Source of the DNA: Pseudomonadota bacterium
GTDB taxonomy: Bacteria > Pseudomonadota > Gammaproteobacteria > Burkholderiales > Burkholderiaceae_C
Assembly (NCBI GenBank): GCA_963205115.1
Contig: CAUJHV010000078.1
Span: forward strand, 1-64,000
Direction of reading: 5' to 3'
Length of the DNA stretch: 64,000 nucleotides
In this document: positions 1 to 7,212 of the stretch, one piece after another
Layout of the letters: each line of letters starts with the position of its first letter
How positions within the stretch are numbered: position 1 is the stretch's first letter
Position numbers and translations under genes: made by a program
Notes under the pieces: model-generated
The model's database searches: none
What the model was told of the DNA's origin: nothing
Seen by the model: the letters and a program-made list of their open reading frames with translations, nothing else

Positions 1-470
1 GGGGTGCTGTTGTTGCCGCGTCTGCTCCGCTCCGCTTTGGGGGGGGTGCGGCGGCCGGCCCCCGCGGCGCTGCGTTGCCGCTTCGTCCTGCTGCCGTCGA
101 AGGGCCTTTCGGCCGGGCAGCACACCATCACCGTTCGGCAGTTCGAGAAGGGCCTTCAGCTTGGCGGGATCACGTGGGCGCTGCGACCGCAGAGCAAGAA
201 ACAGGAGTCGAGGAAGTGATCCAGCGGATCAACGGCAAATGCATCGCGGCTGCGTGGGGCACGGGTGACTGCGCGCGAGGTGACTGGCCGCTCGGGGGCG
301 ACGGGATCTGAGCAACGGGTGTCGCCGAACGGCCAGGAGCGGCCGTTGGCGACAGGCAGCATGCCGGCTGTCCCTCAGGACGCGCCACTCCCGCGCCTCA
401 TCTGCTGCGAACGTCCGGAGCGCGCGAGCGGGTTGCGCCGCCGCGGCCACGCAGCCCGCGGCACGCCGCG
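1..470. other. Region without a recognisable gene
   Basis: This stretch lies downstream of the GntR gene. Short open frames occur on both strands, but none has a recognisable motif, a good ribosome site or a composition that separates it from background GC-rich sequence. I see no repeat or RNA gene. A gene that begins before the window could end here, but no long frame runs in from base 1. Confidence 0.4.
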
Positions 471-1262
471 TCAGCGCAATGCCGAGACGTCGAGCCGCCG
501 GTCGTTCGGCGGGATGTACGACTCCAGGAAGTAGATTGGATTGCCGCGGCCTGCCGCGGCTGCGCTCTCCAGCAGAAGCCCGCGGGTGCCGGGCTTCACG
601 CCCATCGCCTTGCACGCCGCGGCATCGAAGCTCACGAACGAGACGTGCTGCTCGACGTCGCTGATCGGCATCGAGACCGCTTCGCCGAGCAATTGCTTGA
701 GGTTCGCACCGTCGAGCGTGGCGAGCGGGCAGGCCGCGATGTCGGGGAATTCGCGCGCATCGAAATAGAAGCGATTGAAGACGATGAACTCGCCGTTGAC
801 GCTCAACTGGCGATCGATGCGCACGATGTCGGAGGTCTCTTCGGGGCGCAGCCAATCGGACCACGCACCGCTGCCGTGGGCGCGGGTACGAGACAGCACC
901 TTGGGGTAGAGCGGCAGGAACGCGGGCTCGCCGTCCGTGCTGCCGCGGAAGCGCAGGTGCAGTGGCGCGTCGATGGCGCCACCGCCGTCTGACACGTACG
1001 TGCCGCTGCCCTGATTGCGCACCACGACGCCCGCATCGGCGAGCTCGCGCAGCGCCCGCTGCACGGTGCCCAGGCTGTAGCCGGTGAAGCCCGTCAGGTC
1101 GCTGTCGCTCGGCAGCCGCGCACCCCTCTCCCAATGGCCGGCGTGGATCGCGGCGCACAGCGCCTCGCGCAGCTGCGCGTATTTCGGCAATCCTTCCAAG
1201 CCCCGCTTGCGGTAGCGGCGCAGGAAATCGTCGGTGGCGGGGCGGGGCGGGGCGGTGGCCAT
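471..1262 (-). CDS. GntR/HutC-family transcriptional regulator
   Basis: A 263-residue DNA-binding regulator. A winged helix-turn-helix of GntR type occupies about residues 25-95 (YAQLREALCAAI, then LPSDSDLTGFTGYSLGTVQRAL and GVVVRNQGSGTYV). A UTRA ligand-binding domain follows to the C-terminus (RIDRQLSVNGEFIVFNRFY, FLESYIPP). Length and order match the HutC subfamily, whose members usually release DNA on binding a pathway metabolite. It is divergent from the solute-binding protein and oxidoreductase genes, with a 105-bp shared control region that holds a palindrome (1301-1320). It therefore probably controls that catabolic cluster and itself. The effector is unknown. Confidence 0.88.
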   Translation of the reverse strand: MATAPPRPATDDFLRRYRKRGLEGLPKYAQLREALCAAIHAGHWERGARLPSDSDLTGFTGYSLGTVQRALRELADAGVVVRNQGSGTYVSDGGGAIDAPLHLRFRGSTDGEPAFLPLYPKVLSRTRAHGSGAWSDWLRPEETSDIVRIDRQLSVNGEFIVFNRFYFDAREFPDIAACPLATLDGANLKQLLGEAVSMPISDVEQHVSFVSFDAAACKAMGVKPGTRGLLLESAAAAGRGNPIYFLESYIPPNDRRLDVSALR

Positions 1263-1300
1263 GGTGCCGGAATCTTAGCAAGTCGGCGGTACTTGACTAG

Positions 1301-1320
1301 TCCTATATATGACTATAGGA
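1301..1320. promoter_or_regulatory. Candidate operator for the GntR/HutC regulator
   Basis: An inverted repeat with 7-bp arms, TCCTATA and TATAGGA, separated by 6 bp. It sits between the divergent regulator gene (start 1262) and the binding-protein gene (start 1368). TGACTA also occurs twice in direct order here (from 1294 and from 1310). An AT-rich palindrome in an otherwise very GC-rich gap is what a GntR dimer site would look like. Binding is inferred, not shown. Confidence 0.5.
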
Positions 1321-1367
1321 TTTGGCTCATTCGTCGGCCGTTGAATGGCCTCACCGGAAGGATTCCC

Positions 1368-2342
1368 ATGAACCCGAAGTCGTTGATCTGCTCACTCGTC
1401 GCTTCGTTCGCCGCCGTCGCGGCCGCGCCAGCCATCGCTCAAACCAACTGGCCCACCAAGCCCGTGAAGATCCTGTTCGGCTTTCCGCCCGCGAGCGCGA
1501 CGGACGTGATCGCGCGCGCCGTGGGCCAGAAGCTGCAAGACAAGTGGGGGCAGTCCGTGGTCATCGAGAACCGCCCCGGCGCGGGTGGCAACCTCGGCAG
1601 CGAGCTGGCGGCGCGAGCGCCGGCGGACGGCTACACCATCTTCTTCGGCACGGTCGCGAATGCGATCAGCGCGTCCCTCTACGCCAAGTTGAACTACGAC
1701 TACCTCAAGGACTTCACGCCGATCACGCTGGTGGCCACCACGCCGCTGGTGCTGGTCGCGCCGCCTGAGCTGCCGGCCAAGGACGTGAAGGGACTCATTG
1801 CCTACGCCAAGGCGAACCCTGGCAAGCTGAACTTCGGCTCGGGCGGCGTGGGTACGTCCAACCACCTGGCGGGCGAGTTGTTCAAGAGCGCTACCGAAAC
1901 GGATCTGGTGCACGTGCCGTACAAGGGCACGCCGGCGGCGTACACCGACCTCATGAGCGGCAAGATCGAGCTGATGTGGGACAACATCGTCGCGGCGACG
2001 CCGCACCTGAAGTCGGGCAAGCTCAAGCCCATTGCCGTGACCAGCGCGCAGCGCGCGCCGTCCCTGCCCGACGTGCCGACGATGGCCGAGGCCGGCCTGC
2101 CGAAGTTCGAGGCTGTCTCGTGGATCGGCGCGCTGGTGCCGACCGGCACCCCGAAGGAGATCGTCGACAAGATCCACACCGATCTCGTGGCCGTGCTGCG
2201 CATGCCGGATGTGAAGGCGCAGCTGGCGCAATCGGGCGCCGAGGTCGTGGGCAACACGCAAGAGCAGTTCGCGTCCTGGAACCGCAACGAGATCGCCAAG
2301 TGGGCCAAGGCTGTGCAGCTGTCGGGCGCCAAGGCGGACTGA
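1368..2342 (+). CDS. Bug-family tripartite tricarboxylate transporter substrate-binding protein
   Basis: A 324-residue periplasmic binding protein of the Bug/TctC type. Residues 1-25 form a signal peptide ending APAIAQ, followed by the family opening WPTKPVKILFGFPPAS and the conserved GGNLGSELAAR and HVPYKGTPAAYTDLMSGKI stretches. Bug proteins bind small carboxylates or aromatic acids for a TctAB permease. No TctA or TctB gene is in the window, so this is an orphan receptor, as is common in Burkholderiales. The start was chosen at ATG 1368 because the signal peptide begins there; longer in-frame starts upstream run through the promoter. The ligand cannot be read from sequence. It is probably regulated by the divergent GntR gene. 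Confidence 0.92.
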   Translation: MNPKSLICSLVASFAAVAAAPAIAQTNWPTKPVKILFGFPPASATDVIARAVGQKLQDKWGQSVVIENRPGAGGNLGSELAARAPADGYTIFFGTVANAISASLYAKLNYDYLKDFTPITLVATTPLVLVAPPELPAKDVKGLIAYAKANPGKLNFGSGGVGTSNHLAGELFKSATETDLVHVPYKGTPAAYTDLMSGKIELMWDNIVAATPHLKSGKLKPIAVTSAQRAPSLPDVPTMAEAGLPKFEAVSWIGALVPTGTPKEIVDKIHTDLVAVLRMPDVKAQLAQSGAEVVGNTQEQFASWNRNEIAKWAKAVQLSGAKAD

Positions 2343-2445
2343 CGCGGCGCACCGCACGCGAATCGAACCGCTCGCGCCCGCGGGGCGCTCATCCCAGAAC
2401 CCATTTCACGAACCGAGGCGCCCCGCGCGCCCACGAGGCATTGGC

Positions 2446-3840
2446 ATGCAGACGAATCCCACACGGACCACGATCACCGAACCCGCGCGCGAGATCCCGG
2501 TGCTCATGAACGGCGACGTGGTGGTCGTCGGCGGCGGCACCACCGGCCCCATTGCCGCGATCGCGGCGGCGCGCCGCGGCAAGAAGGTCGTGCTCATCGA
2601 GCGCTTCGGCTCGCTGGGCGGCATCCTGACGCTCGGCCTGAACACCAAGCCATCCGGCTCGCTGCTGGGCGGCATCGCGCTCGAGATCTGGAACCTCGCG
2701 CGCTCGGTGGGCGGCGCGGGCGACGACTACATGGCCACCACCAAGACCGGCGGCGTGAAGATCGCTTCGCCGACCGATCCCGAAGTCATGAAGATGCTGC
2801 TCACGCGCCTCTGTGTCGAGGCAGGCGTGCAGATCCTGTTCGAGACCTTCGTCTCCAACCCGGTGGTGGAGAACGGCACCGTGAAGGGCGTCGTCATCGA
2901 AGGCAAGGGCGGTCGCCAGTTTGTCGGCGCGAAGGTGCTGATCGACTGCTCGGCCGACGCCGACATGGCCGCGAAGGCCCATGCACCGTTCCTCATGGGC
3001 TCGGGCGATGAGGAAGCGCGCATGCAGCCCGTATCGATGTACTTCATCATGAAGAATGTCGACCTGGTGCGCCTGGCCGACTGGGCGCGCACCTGCGACG
3101 ACGTGCCCGCGCGCGCCATCCCCGCAGACGAGGCGGGGCTCGCCTACGGCTTGTGGCTCACGGGCTTCAACCGCATGCTGCGCCGCTTCCAGGAAGAGAC
3201 GGGCGTGCGTCTGCAGCGCGACAACATCACGCTGAAGACGGCCGACGGGCAGATGTACGTGAACGCCACGCGCGTTCTGGGCGTCGACGTGTTCTCGCCC
3301 GAGCAGTTCACCGCCGCGATCCTCGAGTGCTACCGGCAGATCGAGGGCGTTGTGCGCTTCCTCAAGGAGCGCGTCCCGGGCTTCGAGTCCGCGCGGCTCG
3401 GCCAGGTGTCGCCGATCCTCGGCGTGCGCGAGACACGCCACATCGTCGGCGAATACACGCTCACCGGGCCCGACTCGCGCGGCGAGACGCGTTTCGAGGA
3501 CAGCATCGCGGTGGACGCGTCGGCGCTCGACATCCACGACCCGAAGGGCGGCGACGTCGACTTTCAAAGCATGCCGCCGTACGAGATACCGTACCGCTGC
3601 CTGGTGCCCCAGGGCGTCGAGCAGATGCTCGTCGCGGGACGCTGCATTTCGGCCGACCACGAGGCGCATGCGCGCTCGCGAAACATGCCGGCCTGCATGT
3701 CGATCGGGCAGGCAGCGGGCGTGGCGGCGGCCATCGCCATCGACGAAGGCACCACCGTGCGCCACGTGCCGGTCGCAAAGGTGCAGGCCGCACTGCGCCA
3801 GTGGCGCATGCCACTGCACCCCGAGGAAATCGCGGTCTGA
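2446..3840 (+). CDS. FAD-dependent oxidoreductase
   Basis: A 464-residue soluble flavoprotein. The N-terminal dinucleotide-binding motif VVVVGGGTTGPIAA lies at about residues 25-38, followed by IERFGSLGG. The C-terminal FAD contact MLVAGRCISADHEA lies near residue 395. The overall layout matches the FAD_oxidored family (PF12831-like), which includes many uncharacterised dehydrogenases of catabolic clusters. There is no signal peptide, so it is cytoplasmic. It lies 103 bp after the binding protein and 15 bp before the isomerase gene and is probably co-transcribed with both. The substrate is unknown, most likely whatever the binding protein imports. Confidence 0.85.
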   Translation: MQTNPTRTTITEPAREIPVLMNGDVVVVGGGTTGPIAAIAAARRGKKVVLIERFGSLGGILTLGLNTKPSGSLLGGIALEIWNLARSVGGAGDDYMATTKTGGVKIASPTDPEVMKMLLTRLCVEAGVQILFETFVSNPVVENGTVKGVVIEGKGGRQFVGAKVLIDCSADADMAAKAHAPFLMGSGDEEARMQPVSMYFIMKNVDLVRLADWARTCDDVPARAIPADEAGLAYGLWLTGFNRMLRRFQEETGVRLQRDNITLKTADGQMYVNATRVLGVDVFSPEQFTAAILECYRQIEGVVRFLKERVPGFESARLGQVSPILGVRETRHIVGEYTLTGPDSRGETRFEDSIAVDASALDIHDPKGGDVDFQSMPPYEIPYRCLVPQGVEQMLVAGRCISADHEAHARSRNMPACMSIGQAAGVAAAIAIDEGTTVRHVPVAKVQAALRQWRMPLHPEEIAV

Positions 3841-3855
3841 CGCGAGGGACGGTGC

Positions 3856-4458
3856 ATGCCCCGCACGGTCGAATACTGGTTCAGCACGGCGAGCCCCTGG
3901 GCGTGGCTCGGCAGTGCACGCTTCGCGCAGCTCGCCCAGCGCACGCAGACGGTCGTGCGTGTGGAGCCGATGGATCTCGGCGCGGTATTCGCGGCGACCG
4001 GCGGCACGCCGTTCTCGAGCCGATCGCCGGCGCGGCAGAGCTATCGGCAGCTGGAGCTGGCGCGCTGGTCGCAGCGCCTGGGCGTGCCGATCCGCCTGCA
4101 GCCGGCGCACTACCCCGTCGACCGCGGGCCTTCGAGCCGGCTCGTCCTGGCCGCGCGCGAGCACGGGCTGGACGCGCTCGCGCTCTCTCACGCGGTCCTG
4201 CGCGCCATCTGGTGCGAGGACCGCGACATTGCCGACTGGGTGACGCTGCAGGACATCGCGCGTGATGCGGGCTTGGACGGCGCGGCGCTGATCGAGTCGG
4301 CGCGCGACCCGCGCATGCAGGACGTGTACGTCCAGAACACGCAGGCGGCGATCGCGAAGGGCGTATTCGGCTCGCCGACCTATGTCGTGGACGGCGAGCG
4401 GTTCTGGGGGCAGGATCGGCTGGAGTTTCTGGAGGAGAGGCTGAGCGGCGGTCGGTAG
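3856..4458 (+). CDS. 2-hydroxychromene-2-carboxylate isomerase / DsbA-family protein
   Basis: A 200-residue thioredoxin-fold protein of the kappa-class glutathione transferase group. It opens VEYWFSTASPWAWLGS, where Ser replaces the CxxC of true DsbA proteins, and ends with the family signature GVFGSPTYVVDGERFWGQDRL. Known members are glutathione-dependent isomerases of naphthalene and related aromatic pathways; many others have unknown substrates. A GAGGGA ribosome site precedes the ATG. As the last gene of the cluster it suggests that the imported compound is aromatic or needs glutathione-assisted isomerisation, which is inference. Confidence 0.85.
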   Translation: MPRTVEYWFSTASPWAWLGSARFAQLAQRTQTVVRVEPMDLGAVFAATGGTPFSSRSPARQSYRQLELARWSQRLGVPIRLQPAHYPVDRGPSSRLVLAAREHGLDALALSHAVLRAIWCEDRDIADWVTLQDIARDAGLDGAALIESARDPRMQDVYVQNTQAAIAKGVFGSPTYVVDGERFWGQDRLEFLEERLSGGR

Positions 4459-4849
4459 CCCGGCCGCCATCGGTCCATCAGATTGCCGCTTGGTGATATT
4501 CGAACCGAACTGATCGCATCCTGGCAGATCGCGGGTCGCGAGAAGGCCTGGAGGCGCCAGGAATCCAGCCAACGACCAGTGTCAAGTCTGGGACAGACTC
4601 ACAGCAATCGTCCGTGCACCACGGCCCAATCGGGCTGCCAATAAAGGTCGGGTGCCAGGCGATAAGGCCGGGTCCGTTGCCAGACCAGGTGCCGTCGTGA
4701 GCCGAGGCTGAGGTCGCGCAATGCGCGGCCCTCGCGGCGCGTTGCGAGATGGCCGACATGTGGGTTACCCGGCCGCGCTACGCATCAGGCTGCGGCGTCA
4801 TCGCCGGCCGCTGCTACGGCGGCCCATGGCAGGCCCTGAAACAGGCCCG
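4459..4849. other. Intergenic region, no gene seen
   Basis: A 391-bp gap between the isomerase gene and tRNA-Ser. It holds small hairpins (for example GTCTG/CAGAC around 4589-4601) but no convincing reading frame. A 93-codon frame on the minus strand (4478-4759) has no recognisable domain. The 3' flank of a tRNA-Ser gene is a common integration site, so decayed mobile DNA is possible, but I see no direct repeat to support it. Confidence 0.3.
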
Positions 4850-4940
4850 TGGCGGAGGGAGCGGGATTCGAACCCGCGGGGGGCTGTTAACCCCCACACG
4901 CTTTCCAGGCGTGCGACTTAAACCGCTCATCCATCCCTCC
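4850..4940 (-). tRNA. tRNA-Ser (anticodon GGA)
   Basis: A 91-nt serine tRNA read on the minus strand from 4940 to 4850. The acceptor stem GGAGGGA pairs with TCCCTCC, followed by discriminator G and an encoded CCA. The anticodon loop reads CTGGAAA, giving anticodon GGA (UCC/UCU serine codons). A long variable arm (GTGGGGGTTAACAGCCCCC) marks it as a class II tRNA. The T loop GGTTCGAATCC is intact. I judge it functional. Confidence 0.96.
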
Positions 4941-5031
4941 GCAGGGATGCGGTTCGACCCTGAAAGGGGCCTCACCGACTTTGCGATGCCCCGACGGACT
5001 TGGAGGTCCCTCGGTCGCGCAGCCCGTGATT

Positions 5032-5448
5032 CTAGCCCGGCGAACCGGGTCCTCCCGAAGGCTCGGCCGGGCGCGAGACCGCTCGGTTCATCAGCCACTC
5101 CAGCGGCACGTATTCCAGCGCCTTGGCGTGGGTGCTCTCCAGCACCACGGGCGCGGCGTGGCCGGCCTCGTAGGCCTCGCGCCAGCGCAGGGCGCACACG
5201 CACCAGCGGTCGCCAGGTTTGAGGCCCTTGAAGCGGAATTCCGGGCGGGGTGTGATGAGGTCGTTGCCGGCCTCCATCTGCTGGTTCAGGAAGGCCACGG
5301 TCACGCGCACGCAGATCACGTGGCTGCCGACGTCGTGTTCGTCGGTGTGGCAGCAGCCGTCGCGGTACCAGCCGGTGACGGGGTCGTAGGAGCAGGGCAC
5401 GAGGTCGCCGCCCAGCACGTTCATCGCTGGCCGCGTCATGCTGTGCAC
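5032..5448 (-). CDS. DUF2237 family protein
   Basis: A small soluble protein (138 residues; ATG starts at 5439 or 5424 are also possible) that matches DUF2237 throughout. It carries NVLGGDLVPCSYDPVTGWYR followed by DGCCHTDEHDVGSHVICVRV, then GNDLITPRPEFRFKGLKPGD and RWCVCALRW. The family is widespread in bacteria, of unknown function, and rich in conserved cysteines. It stands alone between the tRNA and the SPFH gene on the same strand. Confidence 0.87.
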   Translation of the reverse strand: MHSMTRPAMNVLGGDLVPCSYDPVTGWYRDGCCHTDEHDVGSHVICVRVTVAFLNQQMEAGNDLITPRPEFRFKGLKPGDRWCVCALRWREAYEAGHAAPVVLESTHAKALEYVPLEWLMNRAVSRPAEPSGGPGSPG

Positions 5449-5574
5449 CTGCGCGGGCCACGGCCTGAGCCCTTGTGGGTCCTGACACTCGGTGCCACGC
5501 CGGGCGGGCCCATGGGCGCGGCCGCGGGCAGGGACGTGGCCGTGGGCGTGGGATGGGCAGCCATGGCCGGGGAC

Positions 5575-6513
5575 TCAGTGCTTGTCGGCCACGCGCCCGG
5601 CGCTGCTGGGCCCCGGTTGCTTCATCAGCGCCATCGCGGTGCCGATCAGCGTGGCCACCTCGGTCATGTTGCCGGGCACGATCATCGTGTTGTTCTTCTG
5701 CGCGAGCTGCGCGTAGGCCTCGACGGCCTTCTCCGCCACCTTCAGCTGTACGGCCTGTTCGCCGCCGGGGCTCTGGATGGCGGCGGCCACCTGGCGGATG
5801 GCATTGGCGGTGGCTTCGGCCACGGCGACGATGGCGGAGGCCTGGCCCTGCGCGGTGTTGATCTCGGCCTGCTTTTCGCCTTCCGATCGTGCGATGAAGG
5901 CCTCGCGTTCACCGGTGGCGATGTTGATCTGTTCCTGGCGCCGGCCTTCGGAGGCCGCGATCAGCGCGCGCTTCTCGCGCTCCGCCGTGATCTGCGCCTG
6001 CATGCTGTGCAGGATGGCCGCCGGCGGCGTGAGGTCCTTGATCTCGTAGCGCAGCACCTTCACGCCCCAGTTCAGCGCCGCTTCGTCCAGCGCGGCCACG
6101 ACGGACGCGTTGATGATGTCGCGCTCTTCGAAGGTCTTGTCCAGCTCCATCTTGCCGATCACGCTGCGCAGCGTGGTCTGCGCCAGCTGGGTGATGGCCA
6201 CGATGTAGTTGCTGGAGCCGTAGCTCGCGCGCATCGGGTCGGTGACCTGGAAGAACAGGATGCCGTCCACCTGCAGCTGCGTGTTGTCCTTGGTGATGCA
6301 GACCTGGCTGGGCACGTCCAGCGGTACTTCCTTGAGCGAGTGCTTGTAGGCCACGCTCTCGATGAAGGGGATGACGAACTTCAGGCCCGGTGTGAGCGTG
6401 CGGTCGTATTTGCCGAGCTTCTCGACGACCCAGGCGTGTTGCTGCGGCACGATCTTGAAGGTGCGCACGATGAAGATGACGACGATGACGAGCAGGATGA
6501 GGGCGAGTTCCAT
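5575..6513 (-). CDS. SPFH/stomatin-like protein (paraslipin, QmcA-like)
   Basis: A 312-residue membrane-anchored SPFH protein. One N-terminal membrane segment (ALILLVIVVIFIVRTF) is followed by the band-7 domain (VPQQHAWVVEKLGKYDRTL, DGILFFQVTDPMRASYG). A long Glu/Ala-rich coiled coil follows (EGRRQEQINIATGEREAFIA), with a C-terminal oligomerisation stretch. Members form large rings or cages in the inner membrane and often partner with FtsH proteases or NfeD proteins. The upstream NfeD gene on the same strand, 101 bp away, fits that pairing. The start at 6513 was chosen because the membrane segment begins there; upstream in-frame codons are not SPFH-like. Confidence 0.93.
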   Translation of the reverse strand: MELALILLVIVVIFIVRTFKIVPQQHAWVVEKLGKYDRTLTPGLKFVIPFIESVAYKHSLKEVPLDVPSQVCITKDNTQLQVDGILFFQVTDPMRASYGSSNYIVAITQLAQTTLRSVIGKMELDKTFEERDIINASVVAALDEAALNWGVKVLRYEIKDLTPPAAILHSMQAQITAEREKRALIAASEGRRQEQINIATGEREAFIARSEGEKQAEINTAQGQASAIVAVAEATANAIRQVAAAIQSPGGEQAVQLKVAEKAVEAYAQLAQKNNTMIVPGNMTEVATLIGTAMALMKQPGPSSAGRVADKH

Positions 6514-6614
6514 GATGGGTCGCTTTCTGGAAAAGTCGTTGGCGTGGCGCAAGGGCGGTGGCGGTCGATGCGGGCCGGGGGTGTCGGTGGGCCGATGCAG
6601 TGAATCGCGGTCTG

Positions 6615-7064
6615 TCAGGCCTGCGTGGCGACGTCCGCCGGCACCAGCCCCAGCTGGTTGCCGCTGACCGAGGCGATGACGTGCGCGCCGGTGCGCGCGG
6701 GGCCGGGGCCGACATGCTGCGCGGTCCACATCGCGCCGCGGTAGTGCACGCGCGCGGTGCCGTCGGGCAGCCAGCCTGTCACCTGCACGGACTGGCCGAT
6801 ATCCAGATTGACGTCGCGATTGCTCTCGGCGGGTGCCGAACGGGGGTTGCGCGCCCGCTTGAGGTGCCAGGCTGCCGTGGCCACGCCACCCACCAGGGCG
6901 GCGATGACGGTTTGCGTGGGCAGTTCCACCCCGGCGTGGGCGGCCAGCGCGCCGGCTGCAGCGCCAATGGCCAGCATCAGCAGGTAAAAGCTACCTGTGA
7001 GCAGCTCCACGGCGACCAGCACACCGGCCAGGATCCACCACAAGGTCGAGGTCGCAAGATCCAT
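6615..7064 (-). CDS. NfeD-like membrane protein
   Basis: A 149-residue protein with two to three hydrophobic segments (STLWWILAGVLVAVELLTGS, FYLLMLAIGAAAGALAAHAG, TVIAALVGGVATAAW). A short C-terminal OB-fold domain follows (GQSVQVTGWLPDGTARVHYR). This is the short NfeD class that accompanies SPFH proteins in membrane-organising pairs. It is the first gene of the NfeD-SPFH unit and carries an unusually long Shine-Dalgarno sequence (7066-7077). Confidence 0.88.
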   Translation of the reverse strand: MDLATSTLWWILAGVLVAVELLTGSFYLLMLAIGAAAGALAAHAGVELPTQTVIAALVGGVATAAWHLKRARNPRSAPAESNRDVNLDIGQSVQVTGWLPDGTARVHYRGAMWTAQHVGPGPARTGAHVIASVSGNQLGLVPADVATQA

Positions 7065-7065
7065 C

Positions 7066-7077
7066 GGATCACCTCCT
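7066..7077 (-). promoter_or_regulatory. Extended Shine-Dalgarno of the NfeD gene
   Basis: On the minus strand the leader reads AGGAGGTGATCC immediately before the ATG. That is a 12-nt perfect complement to the canonical 3' end of 16S rRNA, rather than the usual 4-6 nt. The core AGGAGG is 7 nt from the start codon, an optimal distance. This predicts very strong ribosome recruitment for a small membrane protein. Confidence 0.8.
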
Positions 7078-7212
7078 GTTTTAGGCTGCTATGTGGGGTC
7101 AGTGTATCGATCATGCGCCGGCTCTACACTTCGCGCCTCTTCAGGGTGATGCGGCCGCGCCGGCCGTTGCCTTGCAGACGTTCCCGGCCCTTCGATCTTC
7201 AGGACTTGCGCG

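Noticed and set aside
2389..4572. A 727-codon minus-strand frame
   Set aside because: It is antisense to the FAD oxidoreductase and isomerase genes; its composition is typical of GC-rich shadow frames.
4981..6603. A 540-codon plus-strand frame
   Set aside because: It opposes the DUF2237 and SPFH genes, both of which have strong family signatures.
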